Part shown: piece by piece, positions 23,806-31,842 of the stretch
How the letters are laid out: the number at the start of each line of letters is the position of its first letter
Numbering within the stretch: the stretch's first letter is position 1
Source of the DNA: JAJUFS01 sp036381175
GTDB lineage: Bacteria > Pseudomonadota > Gammaproteobacteria > Natronospirales > JAJUFS01
Assembly: GCA_036381175.1 (NCBI GenBank)
Contig: DASVDI010000021.1
Span: 61,117-125,116, forward strand
Reading direction: 5' to 3'
Length of the DNA: 64,000 bases
Notes under the pieces: generated by a model
Told to the model about the DNA's origin: nothing
Database searches by the model: none
The model's input: only the letters and a program-made list of their open reading frames with translations
Made by a program: the position numbers and the translations under genes

Positions 23806-24540
23806 TTATTTGCCAACAATGGTTCGCTGGCGCACCGCCTCGAACAGGCAGATGCCTGTTGCGACCGAGACGTTCAGGCTTTCGACCTTCTCCGTCATGG
23901 GCAACTTCGCCAGCCAGTCGCAGGTTTCCCGGGTCAAACGACGCAGTCCCTCGCCTTCCGCCCCCATAACAATGGCGAGCGGGCCTTTCAGATCGAGCGC
24001 GTAGATCGTCTGCTCCGCGTCGCCGGCAGCACCGGCCAGCCAAATGCCGCGATCTTTCAGATCCTTGAGCGTGCGGGCGAGGTTCGTGACAGCGAAAAAC
24101 GGCAGGATTTCCGCGGCTCCCGCGGCGACCTTTCGAACCACCGGCGTGATACCGCAGGCGCGATCCTTCGGCGCGATTACCGCATGCACGCCAGCGGCGG
24201 CGGCCGTGCGCAAACAGGCGCCGAGGTTGTGCGGATCCTGCACACCGTCGAGCACGAGCAGGAAAGGCGGTTCGTTCAGGCTGTCGAGCAGTTCGTCGAG
24301 GTTATCCGGACCCACCGCCGCGCCGAACTCGCCGATCACGCCCTGGTGATGCGTGTCGCCGGCCAGTTGATCGAGATCCTTGCGCGAAACGCGTTGCACC
24401 GCCACCCCGAGTTTCTGCGCGCGCGATTCGATGTCGTTCAGCCGCGCGTCGCGGCGATTATCCTGCAACCAGAGTTGCCGGCATTCACGGCCGGACCGCA
24501 GTGCTGCAGTAACAGAATGCAGACCGAAAATCTTTTCCAC
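23806..24540 (-). CDS. rlmB: 23S rRNA (guanosine-2'-O)-methyltransferase RlmB
   Basis: RlmB is a SpoU/TrmH-type SPOUT enzyme that methylates the 2'-O of G2251 in 23S rRNA. The 244-residue protein begins MEKIFGLHSVTAAL (substrate-binding domain) and has the SPOUT motifs LDGVQDPHNLGACLRTA, IVMGAEGEGLRRL and LNVSVATGICLFEA. It lies 11 nt after rnr, as in E. coli, and is followed by the separate rpsF operon. Confidence 0.97.
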   Translation of the reverse strand: MEKIFGLHSVTAALRSGRECRQLWLQDNRRDARLNDIESRAQKLGVAVQRVSRKDLDQLAGDTHHQGVIGEFGAAVGPDNLDELLDSLNEPPFLLVLDGVQDPHNLGACLRTAAAAGVHAVIAPKDRACGITPVVRKVAAGAAEILPFFAVTNLARTLKDLKDRGIWLAGAAGDAEQTIYALDLKGPLAIVMGAEGEGLRRLTRETCDWLAKLPMTEKVESLNVSVATGICLFEAVRQRTIVGK

Positions 24541-24551
24541 GGAGAAATTCC

Positions 24552-26903
24552 CTAGCGCTTGCGGCCGCGCGGACTGCCGCGCTTTGCACTGCTCTTTTTC
24601 TTTCCTGTCTTCTTCTTTCCTGGACCACGGCCTGTTTTCTTGCCATCGCCCCGCGTCTTGTCCGCGCGCGCAACGTCGCTTCCCGCCGCGGCGTTCGCCG
24701 GTTCGAAATCAATCTTGCGTTCATCCGGGTTCACGCGCACGACGCGCACGCGGATCGCGTCGGACAAACGATAGACCTTGCCGCCGCGTTCGCCGACCAA
24801 CCGATGCTGCGCCGGATCGTGGCGGTAATAATCGTTTTCCAGCGAGGTGACGTGAATCAGTCCTTCGATCTGCATCTCATTCAGCTCGACGAACAATCCG
24901 AAATTCGTCACGCCCGTGATGATGCCGTCGTACTCCTCACCAACCTTGTCCACCATGAAATCGCATTTCAGCCAGGCGACAGCATCACGCGTCGCTTCGT
25001 CCGCGCGCCGCTCCGTCATCGAAGTGTGCGTGCCCAGGGTTTCCATGCGCCGATGGTCGTAACCGAATTCCTTTTTCGGGCGCTGATTCGCGATCAGTTT
25101 CAGGCCGCGATGCACGAGCAGATCGGGATAGCGGCGAATCGGCGAGGTGAAGTGCGCGTAATGCTCCAGGGAAAGACCGAAATGTCCGTCCGGCTTCGGC
25201 TGGTACACGGCTTGCGACAACGAACGCAGCAACACGGTTTCAATCAAAAAGCGGTCCGGCCGGTCCTGGATTTTCTCGATCAGTTTCGCGTAATCCTTCG
25301 GTTGCGGATTTTCGCCACCGCCGAGGCTCAAGCCCAGCGGCCCGAGAAACTCGCGCAGATTCGTGATCGACTCTTCCTTCGGCCCGTCGTGCACGCGGTA
25401 CAGCGTCGGCACCTTGTTCTTGTCGAGGAACTTCGCCGCCTGCACGTTCGCCGCGATCATGCATTCCTCGATGATCTTGTGCGCGACGTTGCGCTCCGTC
25501 GGCTTGATCGCTTCGATCTTGCGGTTCTCATCGAAAATGATTCGTGTCTCGGGGCGATCAAAATCGATCGCGCCGCGCCGCCGGCGCGCTTTCGCCAGCG
25601 CCTGGTAAAGATCATGCAGCGCGTGCAGGCGGTCCACCAGCGGACCGAGTTCACGATGTACATCGACGTCGCCTTTCTCGACCAGGTTTGCGACCTTCGT
25701 GTAGGTGAGGCGCGCTTTCGAACGCATGACCGCGTCATAGAATTTCGCACGCGTCACTTTGCCGGCGGCGTCGATTCTCATGTCGCAGGCCATGCACAGC
25801 CGATCCACTTTCGGATTCAGTGAACACAAGCCGTTCGACAACGCTTCCGGCAGCATCGGGATCACCCAGTCCGGGAAATACACCGACGTGCCGCGCTTCT
25901 CGGCTTCGACATCCAGGGCATTGCCGGGCTTCACGTAATGTGCGACATCGGCAATCGCGACAATCAACCGCCAGCCACCGTCCCTGAGCGGCTCGCAATA
26001 AACTGCATCATCGAAATCGCGCGCATCTTCGCCGTCGATGGTGACGAGATCGACATCGCGAAGGTCAATGCGTCCCGCCTTGGCCGCTTCGGGAACTTCC
26101 GCGCCGAATGCTTCGGCTTCCTCGACAACCGCATCCGGAAATTCGTGCGGCAGACCGAATGAATGAATCGCAATTTCGACTTCCATGCCCGCTGCGCGAT
26201 GATCGCCAAGCACGCGCGCGATGCGGCCCAGCGGTTGCGTGTGCGGACCGGGATATTCGACGAGATCCACCAGCACGATCTGGCCGTGCTTCGCACCAAA
26301 GCGATCCGTCGCAGGAATCAGCACGTCATGCTGGAAACGTGAATTATCGGGCGAAACGAAACCGACGCCGCCCTCCTCGAAGAACCGTCCGACCAGCGTT
26401 TCGGTATTGCGTTCGAGCACGTCGACCAGGCTGCCTTCCGGCCGGCCGCGGCGATCGATGCCGCTGATTCGCACGGAAATGCGATCGCCGTGCATGACGC
26501 TTTGCATCTGTCTCGGCGAAAGAAAAATGTCTTCGCCGCCCTCGTCAGGAATGAGAAAACCAAAACCGTCACGATGCGCTTGCACGCGTCCCGCGACCAC
26601 GCCGATGCGGCCCGCCAGGCAAAAACCGCCGCGCCGGTTGAACACCAGTTGCCCGTCGCGCACCATCGCGCGCAGGCGCCGGCGCAGCGCTTCCTGGTCC
26701 TGCTCGCTCCGGATGTGAAGTTCGGTTTCGATCTCGTCCTGGTAGGCCGGGCGGCCCAGGTCTTCCAGCACCTTCAGGATCAGCTCACGGCTGGCGATCG
26801 GCTGCTCGTAACGGTCCGCTTCGCGGCGGGCATGAGGATCCCGCTGCGGCGCGTCGCGCTTCGCGGCGGGCTTGCGGGAAGTTTTCTTTTTCTGTGTTGC
26901 CAT
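24552..26903 (-). CDS. rnr: Ribonuclease R
   Basis: RNase R is a 3'-5' exoribonuclease that degrades structured RNA. The 783-residue protein has an N-terminal winged helix (about 40-95), cold-shock/OB domains and the RNB catalytic domain with DARDFDDAVY. RNB-domain blocks also include SPIRRYPDLLVHR, and an S1 domain (EEYDGIITGVTNFGLFVEL) follows. The tail is rich in Lys, Arg and Gly and ends GSPRGRKR. Both ends are basic, as in E. coli. The ATG at 26903 has no Shine-Dalgarno sequence. A TATAGT box ends 8 nt before it, suggesting a very short or absent leader. It is co-transcribed with rlmB. Confidence 0.98.
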   Translation of the reverse strand: MATQKKKTSRKPAAKRDAPQRDPHARREADRYEQPIASRELILKVLEDLGRPAYQDEIETELHIRSEQDQEALRRRLRAMVRDGQLVFNRRGGFCLAGRIGVVAGRVQAHRDGFGFLIPDEGGEDIFLSPRQMQSVMHGDRISVRISGIDRRGRPEGSLVDVLERNTETLVGRFFEEGGVGFVSPDNSRFQHDVLIPATDRFGAKHGQIVLVDLVEYPGPHTQPLGRIARVLGDHRAAGMEVEIAIHSFGLPHEFPDAVVEEAEAFGAEVPEAAKAGRIDLRDVDLVTIDGEDARDFDDAVYCEPLRDGGWRLIVAIADVAHYVKPGNALDVEAEKRGTSVYFPDWVIPMLPEALSNGLCSLNPKVDRLCMACDMRIDAAGKVTRAKFYDAVMRSKARLTYTKVANLVEKGDVDVHRELGPLVDRLHALHDLYQALAKARRRRGAIDFDRPETRIIFDENRKIEAIKPTERNVAHKIIEECMIAANVQAAKFLDKNKVPTLYRVHDGPKEESITNLREFLGPLGLSLGGGENPQPKDYAKLIEKIQDRPDRFLIETVLLRSLSQAVYQPKPDGHFGLSLEHYAHFTSPIRRYPDLLVHRGLKLIANQRPKKEFGYDHRRMETLGTHTSMTERRADEATRDAVAWLKCDFMVDKVGEEYDGIITGVTNFGLFVELNEMQIEGLIHVTSLENDYYRHDPAQHRLVGERGGKVYRLSDAIRVRVVRVNPDERKIDFEPANAAAGSDVARADKTRGDGKKTGRGPGKKKTGKKKSSAKRGSPRGRKR

Positions 26904-26911
26904 GGACGCAC

Positions 26912-26939
26912 ACTATACGCGGTGCGGGAGAATTTTCAC
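26912..26939 (-). promoter_or_regulatory. Candidate promoter of rnr-rlmB
   Basis: GTGAAA and TATAGT on the minus strand are separated by 16 nt. The -10 box ends 8 nt before the rnr ATG, so transcription would start within about two bases of the start codon. Confidence 0.5.
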
Positions 26940-26950
26940 CGGGCGGATAA

Positions 26951-26979
26951 TTGACAAGCCCGTTTTGCGCCATTAAAGT
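26951..26979 (+). promoter_or_regulatory. Promoter of tRNA-Leu
   Basis: TTGACA and TAAAGT are separated by exactly 17 nt, ending 34 nt before the tRNA. The region after the -10 box is G/C-rich (TCGCGGCTC), as in growth-rate-controlled stable RNA promoters. It is divergent from the rnr promoter, which it almost touches. Confidence 0.75.
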
Positions 26980-27013
26980 TCGCGGCTCTCCGGCGGACCG
27001 CCTGCCGGAAATT

Positions 27014-27100
<87 letters not shown>

Positions 27101-27238
27101 CTCTTCTTGTTTCTTCTTCGTCCTCGATGCCTTCGGATTCCGCTCCGGTGATCCTGGCTGTGCGCTGCACTGATACCAAGTCAATCTCCGGATTTCATAA
27201 TCAATTCCTGTTTCCTCTCCTCATGCAGTGGCCCGCTC

Positions 27239-27271
27239 GATTTTCGAAAATCCGTGAATTTTGCATTGCAA
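27239..27271. promoter_or_regulatory. Palindromes upstream of the EF-hand gene
   Basis: GATTTTCGAAAATC (27239-27252) is a perfect 14-bp palindrome, and TTGCATTGCAA (27261-27271) is a second perfect inverted repeat around one central base. Both are in the 232-nt A/T-richer gap between tRNA-Leu and the EF-hand gene, 60-95 nt before its ATG. They could be operators. No convincing promoter was found beside them. Confidence 0.35.
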
Positions 27272-27332
27272 AGCCGCATTCCAGTCGCCAGCCAGTCACC
27301 TCGGCCAATGGACAATCATGAGGAGGTACTCC

Positions 27333-28025
27333 ATGAAATCCGTTTCTCACATCATTCTTGCAACCCTGCTCGGCACTGGCACCGCAATGGCGGCCGAACG
27401 CATCAACTTCGATCAGCACGACGCCAACGGCGACGGCTACCTCTCGAAGAGCGAGTGGACGAACGTCGGCAAGATCAACGTCGGCTTCGAGCAGCTTGAC
27501 CGGAACAGCGACCAGATGCTCGACAAGCAGGAAATCCGCGACTCGCAATTGAAGCTGCAACAGTCGGGAAACATGCAACGTGCGAGCAGCCAGGGCCAGT
27601 CGAACACGCAGTCCAGCCAGGACGGGAAGCAGGCGTTTCAGCAGGCGGACAAGAACAGCGACGGGCGCATCAGCCAGGACGAAGCCGGCAACGCCGGGTA
27701 TGACTATGTAGTCATTTACTACGATCCGATGGATGCGGACGGCAACGGCTATCTTGACGAAAACGAATGGGACCTGAACGAAACGGGCGCGGGCATCTAT
27801 GACGACGGCGTCAGCAATATCAGTTACGCCAACGACAGTTTCGATACGTATGACGCGAACGACGATGGATTCCTGGACGAAAACGAAGTGGCGGAGGACG
27901 ACTACCTCGAGGCCAATTTCGACACGTGGGACATCGACGATGACGGTTTCGTCACGGAAGATGAAGCGGATACGGGCTGGTTCGACGACAACGACGACGG
28001 TGTTTTCGATGACGACGACTGGTGA
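27333..28025 (+). CDS. Secreted EF-hand calcium-binding protein
   Basis: The 230-residue protein has a signal peptide (about 1-20, cleaved at AMA-AE) and then six EF-hand loops plus a truncated seventh. Loop sequences are DQHDANGDGYLSKSEW, DRNSDQMLDKQE, DKNSDGRISQDE, DADGNGYLDENE, DANDDGFLDENE, DIDDDGFVTEDE and, at the end, DDNDDGVFDDDDW. A Gln/Ser-rich linker separates loops 2 and 3. The C-terminal third is extremely acidic. The protein should bind several Ca2+ ions in the periplasm or outside the cell; its role is unknown. The ATG at 27333 has a perfect AGGAGGT upstream, replacing a longer frame start at 27261. It is a single gene with its own terminator, inserted between tRNA-Leu and purA. 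Confidence 0.92.
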   Translation: MKSVSHIILATLLGTGTAMAAERINFDQHDANGDGYLSKSEWTNVGKINVGFEQLDRNSDQMLDKQEIRDSQLKLQQSGNMQRASSQGQSNTQSSQDGKQAFQQADKNSDGRISQDEAGNAGYDYVVIYYDPMDADGNGYLDENEWDLNETGAGIYDDGVSNISYANDSFDTYDANDDGFLDENEVAEDDYLEANFDTWDIDDDGFVTEDEADTGWFDDNDDGVFDDDDW

Positions 28026-28045
28026 TCCGTTCCTGCAAGAAACAG

Positions 28046-28071
28046 AAAGGGCGGGCTTCGGCCCGCCCTTT
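28046..28071. terminator. Bidirectional terminator between the EF-hand gene and purA
   Basis: AAAGGGCGGGC and GCCCGCCCTTT form a perfect 11-bp stem around a TTCG tetraloop, with T-rich flanks. It sits 20 nt after the EF-hand gene and about 50 nt after the convergent purA stop, so it can serve both. Confidence 0.9.
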
Positions 28072-28118
28072 CTTGTTCAGCGCTGAACGCAGAATGTTCC
28101 ATCAACGAAAACGTCAAC

Positions 28119-29414
28119 CTACTCTGCGAACGGATGCCGAAGCATGATCGTCTGATCGCGATCCGGTCCCGTCGAAATGATGTCGATCGGCACTTCGAGC
28201 AGTTCTTCGATCTTCTTCAAATACGCTCGCGCGTTCTCGGGCAAGTCTTCGAGTTTCTTGATCCCGAAGGTGGATTCCTTCCAGCCCGGCATGTCGATGT
28301 AAACGGGTTCACAGGCCGCGAGGCTTTCCGCGCCGATCTGCACGCCGCATTCGCGGCCGCTCGCATCCTTGTAGGCAATGCCGATGCGAATGGTATCGAG
28401 GCCGTCGAGCACGTCGAGCTTGGTCATGCACAGGCCTGAGACACTGTTGTTGATGACAGCGCGGCGCAGCGCGACGGTATCGAACCAGCCGGTGCGGCGA
28501 CGACGGCCCGTAACGGAACCGAATTCGTTGCCGCGCTTCGCGAGGAACTCGCCGGTGTCATTGCTGAGTTCGGTCGGAAACGGGCCGGCGCCGACGCGTG
28601 TGGTGTAGGCCTTGACGATGCCGAGCACGTAGTCGAAATAGCGCGGTCCGATGCCGGTGCCCGTGGCGGCGCCGCCAGCGGTGGTGTTCGACGAGGTGAC
28701 GTAAGGATACGTACCAAGATCGATATCGAGCAACGCGCCCTGCGCGCCTTCGAACAGGATGCTGCCGCCTTCCTCGCGTGTGCGATGCAGTGCTTCCGTC
28801 ACGTCGGTCATCATCGGCGCAAGCTCTTCGCCGAGCGCGAGGTATTGCTCCAGCGTCTGCTGGAAATCGATGGCGTCGGTCTTGTAGTACTTCTGCAGGA
28901 CAAAATTATGGAAGTCGAGAATCTCGCCAAGCTTGGCCGCGAAACGTTCGCGATGCAGGACATCGGCGAAGCGGACAGCGCGGCGCGCAACCTTGTCTTC
29001 GTAAGCGGGTCCGATTCCCCGACCGGTCGTGCCGATCGGATTCGCGCCGCGCGCATGCTCGCGGGCCTTGTCGAGCGCAACGTGGCTTGGAAGAATCAAG
29101 GGACACGCGGGACTGATGCGCAAGCGTTCGCGCGCCGGCACACCCTTTTCTTCCAGCATGGTGATTTCTTCTTTCAGGGCGATCGGCGACATGACAACGC
29201 CGTTGCCGATGTAGCACATCACGCCTTCGCGCAGGATGCCCGATGGAATGAGTTTCAGAACGGTCTTCTCGCCGCCGATGACGAGCGTGTGACCTGCGTT
29301 GTGGCCGCCCTGGAATCGCGCGACGGCGCGCGCGCGATCCGTCAGCAGGTCGACGACTTTTCCCTTGCCTTCGTCACCCCATTGGGTGCCGATCACGATG
29401 ACGTTCTTTGCCAT
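28119..29414 (-). CDS. purA: Adenylosuccinate synthetase
   Basis: PurA joins IMP and aspartate using GTP, the first committed step to AMP. The 431-residue protein begins MAKNVIVIGTQWGDEGKGK (P-loop at 9-19). It has GGHNAGHTLV, SGILREGVMCYIGNGVV and FEGAQGALLDIDLGTYPYVT (in two parts), and the C-terminal GPDRDQTI. Length and motifs are typical. The frame extends 14 codons upstream, but MAKN at 29414 matches the family and has CGGAAA upstream. It is the last gene of the long amiB-to-purA series and is separated from yjeT by a palindromic repeat (29457-29547). Confidence 0.98.
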   Translation of the reverse strand: MAKNVIVIGTQWGDEGKGKVVDLLTDRARAVARFQGGHNAGHTLVIGGEKTVLKLIPSGILREGVMCYIGNGVVMSPIALKEEITMLEEKGVPARERLRISPACPLILPSHVALDKAREHARGANPIGTTGRGIGPAYEDKVARRAVRFADVLHRERFAAKLGEILDFHNFVLQKYYKTDAIDFQQTLEQYLALGEELAPMMTDVTEALHRTREEGGSILFEGAQGALLDIDLGTYPYVTSSNTTAGGAATGTGIGPRYFDYVLGIVKAYTTRVGAGPFPTELSNDTGEFLAKRGNEFGSVTGRRRRTGWFDTVALRRAVINNSVSGLCMTKLDVLDGLDTIRIGIAYKDASGRECGVQIGAESLAACEPVYIDMPGWKESTFGIKKLEDLPENARAYLKKIEELLEVPIDIISTGPDRDQTIMLRHPFAE

Positions 29415-29456
29415 TTCTGTTTCCGAGGAATTCGAGAATTTTGCTTTGCGCTTCAC

Positions 29457-29547
29457 GCAGGTTGCGGGTGAGCGAAGCGAACCCCAACATCCTGAACCGT
29501 TGGGGTTCGCTCACCGGTTGTCACAGATTCACTCACCCCAACCTGCG
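29457..29547. repeat. Imperfect palindromic repeat between yjeT and purA
   Basis: Outer arms GCAGGTTGCGGGTGAG (29457-29472) and CTCACCCCAACCTGC (29532-29546) are inverted with one extra base. Inside, GCGAACCCCAAC and GTTGGGGTTCGC (12 bp perfect) pair, as do GGTGAGCGAA and TTCGCTCACC. The whole folds as a long nested stem of about 90 nt. It resembles REP/BIME-type intergenic palindromes. It is transcribed in the leader of purA. Confidence 0.8.
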
Positions 29548-29567
29548 CACCACATTCAACTATCGGA

Positions 29568-29756
29568 CTAGCGAATCCAGTACAACAGCAACACACCAGC
29601 GACCATGCTGACAAATCCCATGATCCGCAGCGCGCGATCATCCATGCGCACGGCCGCCAGCATGGCCTGGCGAAATCCGCGCGGTGACAGCAAGGGCAAC
29701 AAGCCCTCGATCACCAGCACGAGCGCCAGTGCGACGCCGAGGCTGGACCAGTCCAT
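29568..29756 (-). CDS. yjeT: DUF2065 small membrane protein (YjeT)
   Basis: This 62-residue protein has two hydrophobic segments (VALALVLVIEGLLPLL and MGFVSMVAGVLLLYW) joined by a basic loop, and belongs to the DUF2065/YjeT family. E. coli yjeT also lies between hflC and purA. The function is not known. The ATG at 29756 is preferred over a TTG two codons upstream. It begins 9 nt after the hflC stop. Confidence 0.92.
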   Translation of the reverse strand: MDWSSLGVALALVLVIEGLLPLLSPRGFRQAMLAAVRMDDRALRIMGFVSMVAGVLLLYWIR

Positions 29757-29765
29757 GCTCAACGA

Positions 29766-30635
29766 TCAGCGGCCCTGCTTGTTGCCGAAATAACGGAAGA
29801 ATTCGTTGTCCGGTTCCAGCACCAGCACGTCACTGCCGCCGATGGAATTCCGGTACGCCTCAAGGCTGCGATAGAACGAATAGAAATCCGGATCGCGATT
29901 GTAGGCTTCGGCATAGATTTCCGCCGACAATGCATCGCCCTCGCCGCGGATTTTCTCGGCATCGCGAAATGCGGACGAAAGGATGACCGTCCGCTCGCGG
30001 TCGGCCTCGGCGCGAATGCGTTCGGCCTGTTCCGCACCTTCTGCACGCAACTGCGCGGCGACGCGTGCACGTGCGGCGATCATTCTTTCATACACCGAAG
30101 TGCTCACATCCGCCGGCAGCTCGACGCGCTTGACGCGCACATCGACAATGCTGATACCGAATTCGTGCGCGGCATCCTGCGCCGCCTTGGATGCAATGTT
30201 CATGATTTCCGTGCGCTCCGCGGAAACCACTTCGCGCACCGTGCGCTGTGCGAATTCTGCGCGCAGGCCGTCCTTCATGATTTCCAGCAGGCGTTGCTCG
30301 GCGACAACTTCCTGGCCGCCGCGCGTCGCGCGGTAGAACTTAACCGGATCGGTGATTCGCCATTTCACGAAGAAATCCACGATGACGTTTTTCTTTTCCG
30401 CCGTCAGGAATTCTTCCGGACGATTGTCCAGCGTGAGAATGCGGTCGTCGAACTTGCGCACGCTGTTCACGACCGGAATCTTGAAATGCAGGCCCGGTTC
30501 GTAATTCGAACGCACGATCTCGCCGAAACGGAACTTGATCGCCATCTCGCGTTCGCCGACAACGAACACCGACATGGCGCCGATGATGACGACGAGCGCG
30601 AGCAGCAGAAGCAGCAGGCTGTTGAAAGGTTTCAT
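29766..30635 (-). CDS. hflC: Protease modulator HflC
   Basis: HflC forms with HflK a membrane complex that surrounds and regulates the FtsH protease. The 289-residue protein has an N-terminal signal anchor (FNSLLLLLLALVVIIGAMSVFV), an SPFH/band 7 domain (EREMAIKFRFGEIV, then SIVDVRVKRVELP) and a coiled coil rich in Ala, Arg and Glu (ARARVAAQLRAEGAEQAERI). The ATG overlaps the hflK stop by one base (TGATG), so translation is coupled. Confidence 0.97.
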   Translation of the reverse strand: MKPFNSLLLLLLALVVIIGAMSVFVVGEREMAIKFRFGEIVRSNYEPGLHFKIPVVNSVRKFDDRILTLDNRPEEFLTAEKKNVIVDFFVKWRITDPVKFYRATRGGQEVVAEQRLLEIMKDGLRAEFAQRTVREVVSAERTEIMNIASKAAQDAAHEFGISIVDVRVKRVELPADVSTSVYERMIAARARVAAQLRAEGAEQAERIRAEADRERTVILSSAFRDAEKIRGEGDALSAEIYAEAYNRDPDFYSFYRSLEAYRNSIGGSDVLVLEPDNEFFRYFGNKQGR

Positions 30636-31774
30636 CAGCGGTCTCCCCGGGTGCGTGCATCGTTGCCATTGCCATTATCCTGCTGCGGCACAACCGGAAG
30701 GGGCGCAGTGGAAGACTGGTTCGCGTTGTTGTTGCGCGACTTCATCAATTGATCCAGCGGCAGGTACAGGAGATTGCCGCTGCCCTCCGCCGTGATCAGC
30801 ACCTTGCTGGTGCTGCCGAGCACTTCTTCCATCGTCTGGAGATAAAGGCGTTCGCGCGTCACGTTCGGCGCGTCGGAATATTCTTCCAGCAACTGCAGGA
30901 AACGCGAGGTTTCACCGGTGGCCTGCGCGACCACTTGCGCCTTGTAGGCCTGGGCTTCTTCCAGCCGGCGTGCGGCATCGCCGCGCGCGCGCGGGATGAT
31001 CTGGTTGACGTATTTCTCCGCTTCGAGCACGAGACGTTCGCGATCTTCGCGCGCCTTGACGGCGTCGCGCACGGCGGGTTGCACCGGCTCGGGAAAATTC
31101 GCGTCCTGCAGGTTCACGGACGTCACTTCGATACCCGCACCGTAAGCAGTCAGCGTTGACTGGATAAGCTGCTTGGTCAAAGCGGAAATCTGCGCGCGAC
31201 CTTCGCCGAGCACAAAATCAAGCGTGCTCTTGCCCACGACTTCGCGAATCGCGCTTTCGGTGACATCCGCGAGCGTGTCTTCGGGATTGCGCACATTGAA
31301 AAGGTAGGCGACGGGATCGGCGCGACGATACTGCACGGTCACATCAACGGTGATGATGTTTTCGTCTTTCGTCAGCATCAGCGTCTGGTAAGGAAACCGC
31401 GCGATCTCGGCGACATTGACCTTCTCGACTTCCTCGATCGGCCACGGCAGATGCCAGTGCAGGCCCGGCGTGGTGGTTTCGGTGAACGAGCCGAACCGTT
31501 TCACGACGGCAACCTCGGCGGCATCAACCTGGTAGATGCCGGATGCCAGCCAGGCGATGACAAGCACCGCGAGCAGAAGCACGACGGTTGATCCGTTGCC
31601 GGAGGAAGATCCACCACTTTTTCCGCCGAACAGGGCGGAAAACTTGCGTTGCAGGTTGCGAACCAGCTCATCGAGATCGGGCGGATTGCCGCCGCTCTTG
31701 CGGCCGTCACCGTTGCCGCTACCCTTGTCGCCCCAAGGGTCCTTGTTGCCCCGTCCGGGTTCGTTCCAGGCCAT
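30635..31774 (-). CDS. hflK: Protease modulator HflK
   Basis: This 379-residue partner of HflC has a Gly/Asn/Ser-rich cytoplasmic N-terminus with MAWNEPGRGNKDPWG, typical of HflK. One membrane helix (about 64-82) and an SPFH domain follow (VAVVKRFGSFTETTTPGLHW then VNVAEIARFPYQ). The C-terminus is rich in Gln and Asn. It lies 68 nt after hflX and overlaps hflC by one base. Confidence 0.97.
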   Translation of the reverse strand: MAWNEPGRGNKDPWGDKGSGNGDGRKSGGNPPDLDELVRNLQRKFSALFGGKSGGSSSGNGSTVVLLLAVLVIAWLASGIYQVDAAEVAVVKRFGSFTETTTPGLHWHLPWPIEEVEKVNVAEIARFPYQTLMLTKDENIITVDVTVQYRRADPVAYLFNVRNPEDTLADVTESAIREVVGKSTLDFVLGEGRAQISALTKQLIQSTLTAYGAGIEVTSVNLQDANFPEPVQPAVRDAVKAREDRERLVLEAEKYVNQIIPRARGDAARRLEEAQAYKAQVVAQATGETSRFLQLLEEYSDAPNVTRERLYLQTMEEVLGSTSKVLITAEGSGNLLYLPLDQLMKSRNNNANQSSTAPLPVVPQQDNGNGNDARTRGDR

Positions 31775-31842
31775 TGCATTCTCCAGGGATTATTTCAAAT
31801 CGCGGTGCGAATCGCAGATTGTCCGCGTCCGCACTCGCGTTT

